Below are positions 1 through 13,707 of a stretch of 64,000 nt of DNA, piece by piece. The translations under genes were made by a program, and so were the position numbers. Under the pieces are notes generated by a model. That model ran no database searches. It saw only the letters and a program-made list of their open reading frames with translations, and was not told the DNA's origin. Origin of the DNA: Ricinus communis (Eukaryota; Streptophyta; Magnoliopsida; Malpighiales; Euphorbiaceae); contig NC_063257.1 of the NCBI RefSeq assembly GCF_019578655.1, positions 27,642,362-27,706,361 on the forward strand, read 5' to 3'. Position 1 is the first letter of the stretch; each line of letters begins with the position of its first letter.

Positions 1-2496
1 ATATTAAATTATTAGCATTACATAGGGTTGTTTTCTCAAATTCATAAATATACAAATTTTAGGAGATTATTTTCTTATATCAACAAGCATACCCATTTTA
101 CGGGGTTGTTTTCTCATATTATAAAATTAACCTATTTAAGGGGTGTTTTCTCACACTCACAAATATACATAAATTACGGGGTTATTTTTTCGATTGATAA
201 ATTTCCCCGTCTTACGGGGTTGTGCTCTCATATTAAAATATTTACCCCTTCTACGAGACTGTTTTCTCATACTTGCAATTACAATACTTTTATGGGGTTG
301 TTTTCTCAGATTCATAAATATAAACGTTTATACGGGGTTATTTTCTTATATTGGTAAACATACCACTTTTACGAGGTCATTTTCCCGTAATAAATTATTA
401 GCAATATTATAGTGTTGTTTTCTTAAATTCATAAATATACACGTTTTACGGGGTTATTTTCTTATATTAACAAATATGCCCCTTTTACGGGGTTGTTTTC
501 CTATATTATACCAAATTTACCGGTTTATTTCCTCCGATTCAAAAATATGCGTATTACGGGGTTGTTCTCTCATATTAAAAAATTTACCCCATCTACGAGG
601 TTGTTTTCTCAGACTCGCAATTACACTTCTTTGAGTTATTCTCAATTTAAACCTTTGGATTTTTTATATGATATTATCTACTTTTCTGAGTCGTTTTCTC
701 GCTAAATTATTAGCACTATTATAGTGTTGTTTTCTCAAATTCATAAATATACACGTTTTACGGGGTTATTTTCATATATCGACAAACATACCCCTTTTAC
801 AGGATTGTTTTCTCATATTATAAAATTATCCCAATTAAGGGGTTGTTTTCTCATACTAACAAATATACCACAATTACGGGGTATTTCCTCGGATTCATAA
901 ATATCCTCATATATTACGGGTCGTTTTCTATATTATAAATTTACCATACTACAATTTGTTTTCTCATATTAAAAATTTAGATCTTAAGGTTGTTTTGATA
1001 CTACATGATTACACTACTTTGATAAATTTCTGGACCTAAATACACACGTTTTACGGAGTTATTGTCTTATATTGTCAAATATACTACTTTTACGGGGTTA
1101 TTTTCTCTTATTATAAAACTAACCCATTTAAGGGGTTTCATCCTGAATATACCAAAAATTACGATTATTTTCTCGTTATTAAATATCCCCATATTAGGTT
1201 GTTTTCTAATATTTATAAAATAATCCTCTGCAGGATTGTTTTCTCATATTAAAATTTAACACTTCTAGTTTGTTTTCTCGTACCATAATTACCTTTTTAG
1301 TTTGTTTTTTGTTCATAATATGCGTTTTCTGGGTTATTTTTTATATTTATAAATCTACCACTTTTATGTGGTTGTTTCTCTATACTAAGGTGCTTGCTAT
1401 TATGGTTTTCAAATTCCTAAATTTACACATTTCTGGGTTATTTTCTTATCAACAAATATACACTTTTACGGGGTTGTTTTCTAATATTATAAAATTAACC
1501 CATTTAATGATTGTTTTCTCCTTACTTCAAATATACCTGATTCAGGGTTATTTATCGGTTATAAATATCGTACGGGGTTGTTTCATATAATAAAAATTTA
1601 CCACTTCTCATTAATTTGTTTGTCATATTAAAAAATTTGCTCAGTTTCTGAGGTTGTTTTCTTAGATTCACAATTACACTACTTTTACGGGGTTGTTTCG
1701 GATTCATAAATATACCGTTTTCATGGGTTATTTCTTATAATAAATATCACACTTTTACCGGGTCATTTTCTCAGACTAAATTATTAGCACTATTATGATG
1801 TCGTTTTCTTAAATTCATAAATATATACATATTACGGGGTTATTTTCTTATATTGACAAATATACTACTTTTACGGGGTTGTTTTCTCATATTATAGAAT
1901 TAATCCATATAAGGGGTTGTTTTCTCATACTAACAAATATACCAAAATTACGGGGTTTTTCTCCGGTGGATAAATATCCCCATATTATGAGGTTGTTTTC
2001 TAATCTTTATAAATATACCCCTCTTACGGGGTTGTTTTCTCATATTAAAAATTTATCCTTTCTACGAGGCAATTTTCTCAGACTCCCAATTACACTACTT
2101 TTATTGGGTTTTGCTGCCAGTTCGTAAATATACACGTTTCGGGTTATTTTCTTATATTGATAAATGCTACCACTTTTACGGGTTCATTTTCTCAATTAAA
2201 TTATGCTTAATTGATAGGTGGTTGTTTCTCAAATTCAGTAAATACTCACGTTTCTGGTCATTTTCTTATATTGACAAATGTACTTACTGGTTGTTTCTTA
2301 TATTATAAAATTAACCCATTTAAAGAGATTGTTTTCTCGAACTCACGGATGGACCAAAATCATGGGGTTATTTTCTCTTATTGATAAATTATACTGCGTA
2401 TTATCAAGTTGCTTTCTAACATTTACAAATATACCCTTCTTACGGGGTTGTTTTCTCGGACTTACAATTACACTACTTATGGGGTTTTGATTCATA
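1..2496 (+). repeat. 39-bp satellite array, left block before gap
   Basis: Tandem 38-39-bp monomers, each opening with a box like ACGGGGTTGTTTTCT followed by a tail of about 24 bases. The tails recur in the same order as elsewhere in the window. Monomers at about 880-1800 and 2090-2496 are eroded: many are shortened by indels and the phase is lost, unlike the clean copies at 1-870. This is either true edge decay or poor assembly next to the gap. There is no coding content beyond incidental open frames. Confidence 0.93.
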
Positions 2497-2996
2497 NNNN
2501 NNNNNNNNNNNNNNNNNNNNNNNNNNNNNNNNNNNNNNNNNNNNNNNNNNNNNNNNNNNNNNNNNNNNNNNNNNNNNNNNNNNNNNNNNNNNNNNNNNNN
2601 NNNNNNNNNNNNNNNNNNNNNNNNNNNNNNNNNNNNNNNNNNNNNNNNNNNNNNNNNNNNNNNNNNNNNNNNNNNNNNNNNNNNNNNNNNNNNNNNNNNN
2701 NNNNNNNNNNNNNNNNNNNNNNNNNNNNNNNNNNNNNNNNNNNNNNNNNNNNNNNNNNNNNNNNNNNNNNNNNNNNNNNNNNNNNNNNNNNNNNNNNNNN
2801 NNNNNNNNNNNNNNNNNNNNNNNNNNNNNNNNNNNNNNNNNNNNNNNNNNNNNNNNNNNNNNNNNNNNNNNNNNNNNNNNNNNNNNNNNNNNNNNNNNNN
2901 NNNNNNNNNNNNNNNNNNNNNNNNNNNNNNNNNNNNNNNNNNNNNNNNNNNNNNNNNNNNNNNNNNNNNNNNNNNNNNNNNNNNNNNNNNNNNNNN
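2497..2996. other. Assembly gap (500 N)
   Basis: A run of exactly 500 N separates satellite on both sides. A round 500 suggests a placeholder of unknown true size. The satellite continues on both sides in the same orientation, so the missing sequence is probably more of the same repeat. Confidence 0.99.
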
Positions 2997-5900
2997 TTCT
3001 CAGTTACGTTATTGCTGTTTTCTTAAATGATAAATATACAATTTTATGTGGTTTTTTTTCTCATATTATAAAATTAACCGATTTAAAGAGTTGTTTTCTC
3101 ATACTCACAAATATACCACAATTACGTGGTTATTTTCTGTGATTGATAAATATCTCGGTATTACGGGGTTGTTTTCTAATATTTGTAAATATACCCCTCT
3201 TACGGGGTTGTTTTCTTATATTTAAAAATTTATCCTTCTACGACATTGTTTTATTAGACTCGCAATTACATTACTTTTATGGTGTTGTTTTCTCAAATTC
3301 ATAAATATACACGTTTTACGAGGTTATTTTCTTATATTGATAAATATACCACTTTTACGGGGTCGTTTTCTCATATTAAATTATTAGCATTATTATTGGG
3401 TTGTTTTCTCAAATTCATAAATATACACGTTTTAGGGGGTTATTTTCTTATATTGACAAATATACCCATTTTACGGGGTTGTTTTCTCATATTATAAAAT
3501 TAACCCATTTAAGGGTTGTTTTCTCATACTTACAAATATACTAAAATTATGGGGTTATTTTCTCCGATTCATAAATATCCCCGTATTACAGGGTTGTTTT
3601 CTCATATTAAAACATTTACCTCTTCAACGAGGTTGTTTACTCATATTAAACAATTTCCCACTTTCTACGAGGCTGTTTTCTCAGACTCCCAATTACACTA
3701 CTTTTACGGGGTTGTTTTATGAAATATAAATATTTTACGGTGTTATTTTCTTATATTGATAAATATACCACTTTTACGTGATCGTTTTCTCATGTTAAAT
3801 TATTAGCACTATTATGGGGTTCTTTTCTCAAATTCATAACATATCTGAGTTGTTTTCATACTCACAAATACATACCACAGTATATTTTTCCACTTCATAA
3901 ATATCCCCGTATTACGGGGTTGTTTTCTCATATTAACAAATTTTTCCTTTCTACGAGGCTGTTTTCTCAGACTCACAATTACAGTACTTTTACATGGTTG
4001 TTTTCTCATATTCATAAATATACACGTTTTACGGAGTTATTTTCTTGTATTGACAAATATACCCCTTCTACGGGGTTGCTTTCTCATATTATAAAATTAA
4101 CCCATTTAAGGGGTTGTTTTCTCATACTAATAAATATACTATAATTACGGGGTTATTTTCTGTGATTGATAAATATCCCGGTATTATGGGCTTGTTTTCT
4201 AATATTTATAAATATACCCTGCTAATGGGGTTGTTTTCTCTTATTTGAAAATTTACCCCTTCTATGATGCTGTTTTCTTAGACTTGCAATTACACTACTT
4301 TTACGGAGTTGTTTTCTCAAATTCATAAATATACATGTTTTACGGGGTTGTTTTCTCATTTTAAATTATTAGCACTATTACGAGGTTATTTTCTTATATT
4401 GATAAACATACCACTTTTACGGGGTAGTTTTCTTATATTGACAAATATAACCCTTTTACGGGGTTGTTTTCTCATATTATAAAAATATACCCTTTTAAGC
4501 GGTTGTTCTCTCATACTAAAAAATATACCAAAATTACGGGGTTATTTTATCCGATTGATAAATATTCCTGTATTACGTGGTTGTTTTCTAATATTTATAA
4601 ATATACCCCTCTTACGGGATTGTTTTCTGATATTAAGAAATTTACCCTTTCTAGGAGGCTGTTTTCTCAGACTCCCAATTACACTACTTTTACGGGGTTG
4701 TTTTCTTATATTAACAAATATACCACTTTTACAGGGTTGTTTTCTCATATTACAAAATTAATCCATTTAAGGGGTTGTTTTCTCATACTCACAAATAAAC
4801 TACAATTACGAGGTTATTTCCTCAGATTCATAAATATCCCCATAATACGAGGATGTTATCACATACTAAAAAATTTACCCCTTCTACGAGGCTATTTCCT
4901 TAGACTCGTAATTACAATACTTATACGGGGTTATTTTCTCAAATTCATAAATATACACGTTTTACGAGATTATTTTCGTATATTGATAAATATACCACTG
5001 TTACAGCGTCATTTTCTCATATTAAATTATTAGCACTATTATGGGGTTGTTTTCGCATATTAAAAATATACACGTTTTACAAGGTTATTTTCTTATGTTG
5101 ACAAATAACCCCTTTTACGGGGTTGTTTTCTCATATTATAAAATTAACTCATTTAAGGGGTTTTTTTTCTCATACTAAAAAATATACCAAAATTATGGAG
5201 TTATTTTCTCCGATTGATAAATATCTCCATATTACGGGGTTATTTTCTAATATATATGAATATACCCCTCTTACGGGGTTGTTTTCTAATGTTATAAAAT
5301 TTACCCCTTCTACGAAGCTGTTTTCATAGACTCGCAATTACACTACTTTTACGGAGTTGTTTTCTCATATTTATAAAAATACACGTTTTACGGGGTTATT
5401 TTCTTATATTCATAAACATACCACTTTTACGGGGTCATTTTCCCATTTTAAATTATTAACACTATTATGGGGTTGTTTTCTCAAATTCATAAATATACAC
5501 ATCTTAAGGGGTTATTTTCTTATATTGACAAATATACCCATTTTATGGTGTCATTTTCTCATATTATAAAATTAACCCATTTAAGGGGTTGTTTTCTCAT
5601 ACTAACAAATATACCAAATCACGGGATTATTTGTTTATATTGACCAATATACCCCTTTTACAGGGTTGTTTTCTCATATTATCAAATTAACCCATTTAAG
5701 GGGTTGTTTTTCATACTTACAAATACACGAAAATATAGGGTTATTTCTCCGATTGATAAATATCCCCGTATTACGGGGTTGTTTTCTCATATTAAAAAAT
5801 TTACCCCTTCTACGTGGCTGTTTTCTCATACTCGCAAATACAATACTTTTACAAGGTTATTTTTTCATATTCATAAATATACACGCTTTACGGGATTATT

Positions 5901-8900
5901 TTCTCAAATTCACAAATATACATGTTTTACGGGGTTAGTTTCTCATATTATAAAATTAACCCATTTAACGGGTTATTTTCTCATACTCACAAATATACCA
6001 CAATTACGAGTTTATATTCTCTGATTGATAAATATTCCCGTATTACGGTTGTTTTCTAATATTTATAAATATACCCTCTTACGGGATTGTTTTCTCATAT
6101 TTAAAAATTTATCCCTTCTACGACGTTATTTTCTTAGACTCGCAATTATACTACTTTTACGGAGTTATTTTATCAGATTCATAAATATACACATGTTTTT
6201 CAAGGTTATTTTCTTATATTGACAAATATACCCCTTTTACGGGGTTGTTTTCTCATATTATAAAATAAAACTATTTAATGGGTTGTTTTCTCATACTCAC
6301 AATTACACCAAAATTACGGGGTTATTTTCTCCGATTGATAAATATCCCCGTATTACTTGGTGATTTTCTAATATTTATAAATACACCCCTCTTATGGGAT
6401 TGTTTTCTCATATTAAAAAATTTACCCTTTCTATGAGGCTGTTTTCTCAAACTCTCAATTACACTACTTTTACGGGTTTATTTTTTTAGATTCATAAATA
6501 CACACGTTTTACGGGGTTATTTTCTTATATTGATAAATATACCACTTTTACGGGGTCGTTTTCTCATATTAAATTATCAGTACTCTTATGGGGTTGTTTT
6601 CTCATATTATAAAAATTAACCCATTTAAGAGGTTGTTTTCTCATACTGATAAATATACCAAAATTACGAGGTTATTTGCTCCAATTGAAAAATATTTTTG
6701 TATTACACGGTTGTTTTCTCTATTAAAAAACTACCCCTTCTACGACGCTATTTTCCAAGACTCGCAATTACATTACTTTTAGGGGCTGTTTTCTCAAATT
6801 CATAAATATACACATTTTACGGGGTTATTTTCTTATGTTGACAAATATACCCATTTTACGGGGTTGTTTTCTCATATTATGAAATTAACCCATTTAAGGG
6901 GTTCTTTTCTCATACTTACAAATACACCAAAATTACGGGGTTATTTTCTCCGATTGATAAATATCCACGTATTACGAGGTTGTTTTCTCATATTAAAAAA
7001 TTTATTCCTTTGACGAGGCTATTTTCTCATATTAAAAAATTTACCCATTCTACGATGCTATTTTCTCAAACTCCCAATTACACTACTTTTTTATGGGGTT
7101 ATTTTCTCATATTCATAAATATACACGTTTTACGGGGTTATTTTCTTATATTGATAAATATACCACTTTTATGGGATCTTTTTCTAATATTAAATTATCA
7201 GCACTATTATGGGGTTGTTATCTAAATTTCATAAATATACACGTTTTACAAAGTTACTTTCTTCTATTGACAAATATACCCCTTTTATGAGGTTGTTTTC
7301 TCATACTAAAAAATATACCAAAATTACGGTGTTATTTTCTCCGTTTGATAAATATCACGGTATTACGGGGTTGTTTTCTCAACTAAAAGATTTACCCTTT
7401 CTATGTGGCTGTTTTTTCAAACTCGCAATTACAATACTGTTACGGGGTTGTTTTCTCATATTCATAAATATACACCTTTTACGGGGTTATTTCTAAATTT
7501 TTTTAATATACATGTTTTACAAGGTTGTTTTCTCAAACTCATAAATATATAGGTTTTATGAGGTTATTTTCTTATATTGATAAATATACCCTTTTTACGG
7601 GGTTATTTTCTTATATTATAAAATTAACCAATTTAAGGGGTTGTTTTCTCATACTCACAAATATACTAACATTACGGGGTTATTTTCTCTAATTGATAAA
7701 TATTCCCGTATTAAGGGGTTATTTTCTCATATTAAAAAATTTACCCCTTCTACGAGGCTGTTTTCTAAGACTCGCAATTAGAATACTTTTAGGGGTTGTT
7801 TTCTCAGATTTATAAATATACACATTTTACGGGGTTGTTTTTTCCAATTCAAAAATATGCACGCTTTACGGAGTTATTTTCTTATATTGACAAATATACC
7901 CCTTTTGCGGGGTTGTTTTATCATATTATAAAATTAACCCATTTAAGGTCCTGTTTTCTCATACTAACAAATATATCACAATTACGGGGTTATTTTCTCT
8001 AATTGATAAATATCCCCGTATTGCGGGATTGTTCTCTAATATTTGTAAATATACCCCTTTTGCAGGGTTATTTTCTAATATTTGTAAATATACCCCTTTT
8101 GCGGGGTTGTTCTATCATATTATAAAATTAACCCGTTTAAGAGGTTGTTTTCTCATACTCACAAATACACCAAAATTACGGGGTTATTTTCTCCGATTGA
8201 TAAATATCCACGTATTACAGGATTATTTTCTCATATTAAAAAATTTCCCCCTTTGATGAGGCTGTTTCATATTAAAAATTTACCCTTTTTACGAGGCTAT
8301 TTTCTCAAACTCCCAATTACACTACTTTTAAGGGGTTGTTTTCTGAGAATCATAAATATACACTTTTTACGATATTATTTCCTTATATTGATAAATATAC
8401 CACTTTTACGGGGTCGTTTTCTCAAACTAAATTATCACCACTATTATGGGGTTGTTTTCTCAAATTCATAAATATACACGTCTTACGGGGTTATTTTCTT
8501 ATATTGATAAATATACCCCTTTTACGGGGTTGTTTTCTCATATTATAAAATTAACACATTTAAGGGGTTGTTTTCTCATACTCACAAATATACCAAAATT
8601 ACGGGACTATCTTCTCCGATTGATAAATATTCCCGTATTACGGGGTTGTTTTCTCATATTAAAAAATGTACCCCTTCTACGAGGTTATTTTCTAAGACTG
8701 GCAATTATAATACTTTTAGGGGTTATTTTCTTAGATTCATAAATATACACGTTTTACGCGGTTGTTTTTCAAACTCAAAAATATACACGCTAAACGGGGT
8801 TATTTTCTTATATTGACAAATATACCCCTTTTACGGGGTTGTTTTATCATATTATAAAATTAACCCATTTAAGGTCTTGTTTTCTCATACTAATAAATAT

Positions 8901-11525
8901 ACTACAATTACGGGGTTATTTTCTCTGATTGATAAATATCCCCGTATTATGGGATTGTTTTATAATAATTGTAAATATACCCTCTTACGGGGTTGTTTTC
9001 TCATATTTAAGAACTTAACCCTTCTACAATGTTGTTTTCTTAGACTCGCAATTACACTACTTTTACGGAGTTGTTTTCTTAGATTCATAAATATACACAC
9101 TTTACCGGATTATTTTCTTATATTGATGAATATACCCCTTTTACGTGGTTGTTTTCTTATATTATAAAATTAACCCATTTAAGGAGTTGTTTTCTCATAC
9201 TCACAAATATACCAAAATTACGGCGTTATTTTCTTCACTTGAATATATCCTCGTATTACGGAGTAGTTTTCTGGTATTAAAAAATTTACCCCTTCTACGA
9301 GGTTATTTTCTCAGATTAATAAATATACATGTTTTACTTGGTTATTTTCTTATATTGATAAATATACGACTTTATGCGGTCATTTTTCTCATATTGAATT
9401 ATTAGGAAAACTATGGGGTTGTTTTCTCAAATTCATAAATATAGACGTTTTACGGGGTTATTTTCTTATGTTGACAAATACTCCTTTTACGGAATTGTTT
9501 TCTCATATTATAAAATTAGCCCATTTAATGGGTTGTTTTCTCACAAATATACCAAAATTACGGGGTTAATTTCTTCGATTGATAAATATCCCTATATTAC
9601 GGGGTTGTTCTCTCATATTAAAAAATTTACCCCTTCAACGAGGTTGTTCTCTCTTATTAAAAAATTTACCCCTTCTACGAGGCTGTTTTCTGAGACTCGC
9701 AATTACAATAATTTTAGGGGTTTTTTTCTCAAATTCATAAATATACACATTTTACGGGGTTATTTTCTTATATTGACAAATATACTCCTTTTACAGGGTT
9801 GTTTTCTCATATCATGAAATTAATCCATTTAAGGGGTTGTTTTCTCATACTCACAAATATACCAAAATTACGTTGTTATTTTCTCTTATTAACAAATATC
9901 CCCGTATTACGGAGTTGTTATATTATATTAAAAAATTTACCCCTTCTACAAGGCTGTTTTCTCATATTAAAAAATTTATCTCTTCTGCGAGGCTGTTTTC
10001 TTAAACTCGCAATTACACAACTTTTACGGGGTTGTTTTCTCATATTCATTAATATACACGTTCTATGGTGTTATTTTCTTATACTGATAAATATACCATT
10101 TTGACGAGGTTGTTTTCTCATATTAAATTATTAGCACTATTATGGAGTTGTTACGGGATTATTTTCTTATATTGATAAATATACCCCTTTTACGGGGTTG
10201 TTTTCTCATATTATAAAATTAACACATTTAAGGTGTTGTTTTCTCATACTCATAAATATACCAAAATTATGGGGTTATTTTCTTCGATTGGTAAATATCC
10301 CCATATTACGGGGTTGTTTTCTAATATTTATAAATATACGCCTATTACGGGGTTGTTTTCTCATATTAGAAAACTTAGCCCTTATAAGAGGCTGTTTTCT
10401 CATATTAAAAAATTTACCCGTTCTACGAGACTGTTTTCTTAGACTAGCAATTACAATATTTTTACAGGTTGTTTTCTCAAATTTATAAATACATACGTTT
10501 TGCGTGATTATTTTTTTATATTGATAAATCTACCACTTTTACGGGGTTGTTTTGTCATATTATATAATTAACCCATTTAAAGGGTTGTTTTCTCAAATGC
10601 ACAAATACACCAAAATTACGGGGTTATTTTCTCCGATTGATAGATATCTCCTTCTACAGTGTTATTTTCTAATATTTATAAATATACCCCTCTTGCAGGG
10701 TTGTTTTCTGATATTAAAAAGTTACGCCTTCTATGAGGCTGTTTTCTCAGACTTTAAATTACACTATTTTTACGCAGTTGTTTTCTTAGATTCATAAATA
10801 TACACATTTTACGGGGTTATTTTATTATATTGATAAATATATCACTTTTACAGGGTCATTTTCTCATATTAAATTATTAGCTCTATTATGGAATTGTTTT
10901 CTCAAATTCATAAATATACACATTTTACGGGGTTATTTTCTCCGATTGATAAATATCCCCGTATTACGGGGATGTTTTCTCATATTAAAAATTTACTCGT
11001 TCTACGAGACCGTTTTTTCAGACTCGCAATTACAGTACTTTTACGGGGTTGTTTTCTCATATTCATAAATATACATGTTTTACGGGATTATTTTCTTATA
11101 TTGATAAATATACTATTTTTACGGGGTTATTTTCTTATATTACATATACCCCTTTTACGGGGTTGTTTTCATTATAAATTAACCCTTTATGTTTTCACTA
11201 CTAAAATATACCAAAATTACGTGGTTATTTTCTCCGATTGAAAAATATCTCCGATACGGGGTTACTTTCACATTATAAAATTTAATTCTCTCACTTATGT
11301 TTTCACATTAAAAAATTTATCTTTCCAAGCAGGCTATTTCTGCTGACCATAATTTAACAACTTTTACGGTGTTTTCTCATATTCATAAATATACACATTT
11401 TATGGGGTTATTTTCTTATACTGATAAATATACCACTTTTACAGGATCATTTTCTCATATTAAACTATAGCACTATTATGGGGTTGTTTTTCAAATTTAT
11501 AAATATACATATTTTACGGGGTTAT
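2997..11525 (+). repeat. 39-bp satellite array, left block after gap
   Basis: Continuous head-to-tail monomers in + orientation. Order variants are frequent: the stretch from about 8523 to 8832 is an 8-mer lacking types d, h and i. Copies at about 11160-11400 are eroded by small deletions. The block stops at 11525 inside a k-type monomer, after its tenth base, where the LTR of element A begins. The segment at about 8290-9310 has a closely related partner at about 42590-43600. Confidence 0.95.
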
Positions 11526-11569
11526 TGTAATATCCAATATTTTATTTTGAAATAATAATAATGATAGTA

Positions 11570-11570
<1 letters not shown>

Positions 11571-11606
<36 letters not shown>
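11571..11606. repeat. (TA)18 microsatellite in the 5' LTR
   Basis: An uninterrupted TA dinucleotide run, followed at once by a C/T-rich stretch to about 11690. The position, in the 5' part of an LTR just upstream of a pyrimidine-rich segment, could be part of the promoter region, but no initiator can be assigned. Confidence 0.97.
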
Positions 11607-11607
<1 letters not shown>

Positions 11608-12740
11608 CCCCTCTTTTTTCTTCCCTCTCCCTCATCTTTTCCTTCCTCCCTCCGCCTTCCCTTCTTCCTCCTTCCGCTTTGGCTGTCTCTTTACATTTCT
11701 CGTCACCGTGACGCCGCTAAGTTGCCGCTACCGCCAGCTTCTTTCCTTCACCGCCACCGACGTTGACCGAAAGTAGGGGAGTCACATCGTTCGCATCTGC
11801 TGCCTTGTTTCAGCTGACGACACCGGAACGAGTTCCTCATCCCCAAAACCCCTGTGGCAACCTCCTCCACATAAAAACTCACGGCAACTTTGTACTTCCG
11901 GACTCTGAATTTGAGCTTCTATTTGAAAAAGCCCAAATTGACCCGACATCATATAGTCCGGCCTGACCCGATGTCTTCCGAACGCGCGAAATATTTCAAT
12001 TTTGACTCGGTATAATTTTATTTTAGACTCTGAAAATTTTGTTATAATATTAGAAAGTTATTGTGGCTATTAATTGCTTGTTATAAGTAGTTTAAAAATA
12101 AATCAAATTAAATTGTTTGTGTTGTGGTGTTGTGGAGTCGGGAAAATATTAATGCAGTTCTTGTGGCTCGGCTCCTATTATTAAATTCCAGCATGTTTGA
12201 TATGTTTTTGGCAGGTCTTGGACCCATTTTACGGGGGTAAATGTCCATAAATTAGGGGAGGTTCTGTCGAATTTTCGGCAAATTCCTCGAGTCTAATTTA
12301 ATTTTAGGTAGTCTACTCTAGGATCTAAGTTTAGGAAAAATCTATAAATGTCTATTAATTGTATATCTTTTGTTAATAGATAATTGACCTTCGCGAGTTC
12401 CCACAGGCGTGAATCTGGAAATCGTGAATTAAAGTCATTTAATCATTGCACTATTGCTAAGTCTGAGTTTAATATGCTATTTTAGAAATTTACGCTTAAT
12501 ATGATGATTAGTATCGAAATATAAATAATTGCACGTTGCTTTACCCTAAATTTTTAAATCTTAATTCCATTATGTGTTGAATGATTTCATTAGACAATGA
12601 TATTTATTAATTGTGATGATTGCAATTTGGGAATGTGGCTTTCGTAGAACATGCCACCTGATGGGTTTACATCAGGATCGCGTGTGCACCGGTAATGATC
12701 ATGGACATGTAATAAGATTTTTATGAGTTTTGCCCTGGTC

Positions 12741-12875
12741 GAGCATGGCTCTCTGGGCTGATTTGAGTATATTGCCGGAGGTAAGGTCCCTGATCGAGGG
12801 ATGCTCTCTGGGTGCCGGCTGGGTTGGAAATCAAGTGTTCAAGCTGGAGGTAAGGACCCTAGTCGAGCTTTGCTT
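12741..12875 (+). repeat. Three diverged direct repeats in the element A LTR
   Basis: A short block built on TCGAG, a GCTC-like half and CTCTGGG occurs at 12741, 12796 and 12865, spaced about 55-70 bp and separated by related sequence containing GGAGGTAAGG. The same block is repeated three times in the LTRs at 43719-46680 and 54255-56880, and four times in the one at 50666-52698. In its best form the core is the dyad GAGCATTGCTC. Confidence 0.8.
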
Positions 12876-13492
12876 TCTAGGCGCCATACCTGTTGGATTA
12901 AGAGAGCCGAAAAGCTACTAGAGTTTGGGGTTAGGGTTCTACTGAGCCACTCATCTTGTAAAAGTAAAAAATATATTTCATTTATTTAAATTATAGCCTG
13001 TTTATATTATGATTTGTATTTATGTACAGGGCTATTTTACTGATTCAAATAATTGATATTTTTCTATGAAGATTGCAGTAGTCTCTAGATTATTTGATTT
13101 TAACTCACTCCCGAGACTGACAGTCTTAGTTGTAAATTTTTTTTCAAGTGACAGTTAAAGTGCTTCGCCATTCTGCATTTTTGACAGTCTGACTTCTTCT
13201 TCCTTGGACTTTTGTAATCATCTTGTAATACTATACTTTTGTTATTATTTGCTCTAGATTTTTCGCAGTAGTGAACTTTAAAATTGTCGAGATTATCCTG
13301 CTCCATGTTGGACGTACGATGCTATAAAAAAACTGATAGAATTATTTATGAATGTCATTCATGATTAATTATATTTGTTTACTGTTTATCTAGATTTATG
13401 GGTCGGTAAGGTTTACTACGGGTTTTGGTGGCCTTAAGCCTACCCATTCCTTAGTGCCGGTCACGGGCCCACATAATGGGTCGTGACAAAGT

Positions 13493-13504
13493 TGGTATCA
13501 GAGC
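13493..13504 (+). other. Primer binding site (initiator Met tRNA)
   Basis: TGGTATCAGAGC, the standard 12-base complement of the 3' end of plant initiator methionine tRNA used by many Ty3/gypsy and Ty1/copia elements. It lies four bases after the LTR's terminal CA, which fixes the LTR boundary at 13488. The leader from 13505 to about 13707 has no other feature I can identify. Confidence 0.96.
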
Positions 13505-13707
13505 TTAGGTTTGGTTTTTCCTTCGACCTAGGTTAGCTTCCTAAACTACTGCAGAAACTAGAAAATCGAGTCTGTCCTTGCATGTTTCGTTGATTCTAGT
13601 ATCTGCGTTGTACGTTAGAGAGTCTGTTGGGTTAATAGCTTATTTTTCATTTTCAGCTCTTGCCAATCTGAGGAACCGAGCGGCATTGCGCGTGTTAGCC
13701 GGGGAAG

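Larger units (their letters stand above)
11526..13488 (+). repeat. 5' LTR of element A
   Basis: Starts TGTAATATCC directly after satellite and ends GGGTCGTGACA, three bases plus a T before the primer site. Length is 1963 bp, long for plant gypsy LTRs but normal for Tekay-type elements. Its 3' ~1.4 kb matches the solo LTRs at 43719, 50666, 54255 (reverse) and 62112. Shared landmarks are the GGCAGGTC-TTGGACCC stretch, the AACTCACTCCCGAGACTGA segment, and the terminal CGGTCACGGGCCC block. The first ~0.5 kb, with a TA microsatellite and a pyrimidine-rich stretch, does not visibly match those LTRs. Small open frames at 11561-11966 and 12730-12989 lie inside the LTR and are not genes. Confidence 0.92.

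Noticed and set aside
1..11525. CRISPR-like look: short conserved box at regular ~39-bp steps with varied sequence between
   Set aside because: The 'spacers' recur in the same order hundreds of times, the box is degenerate, and the context is a plant genome with retrotransposons. It is a satellite.
11561..12989. Small open frames next to the TA run and further into the LTR
   Set aside because: They lie within the 5' LTR of element A, start in simple sequence or lack any domain, and have no counterpart in related LTRs.
13493..13504. Possible tRNA gene at the tRNA-like sequence
   Set aside because: Only 12 bases complementary to the tRNA 3' end are present, with no cloverleaf. It is the primer binding site.
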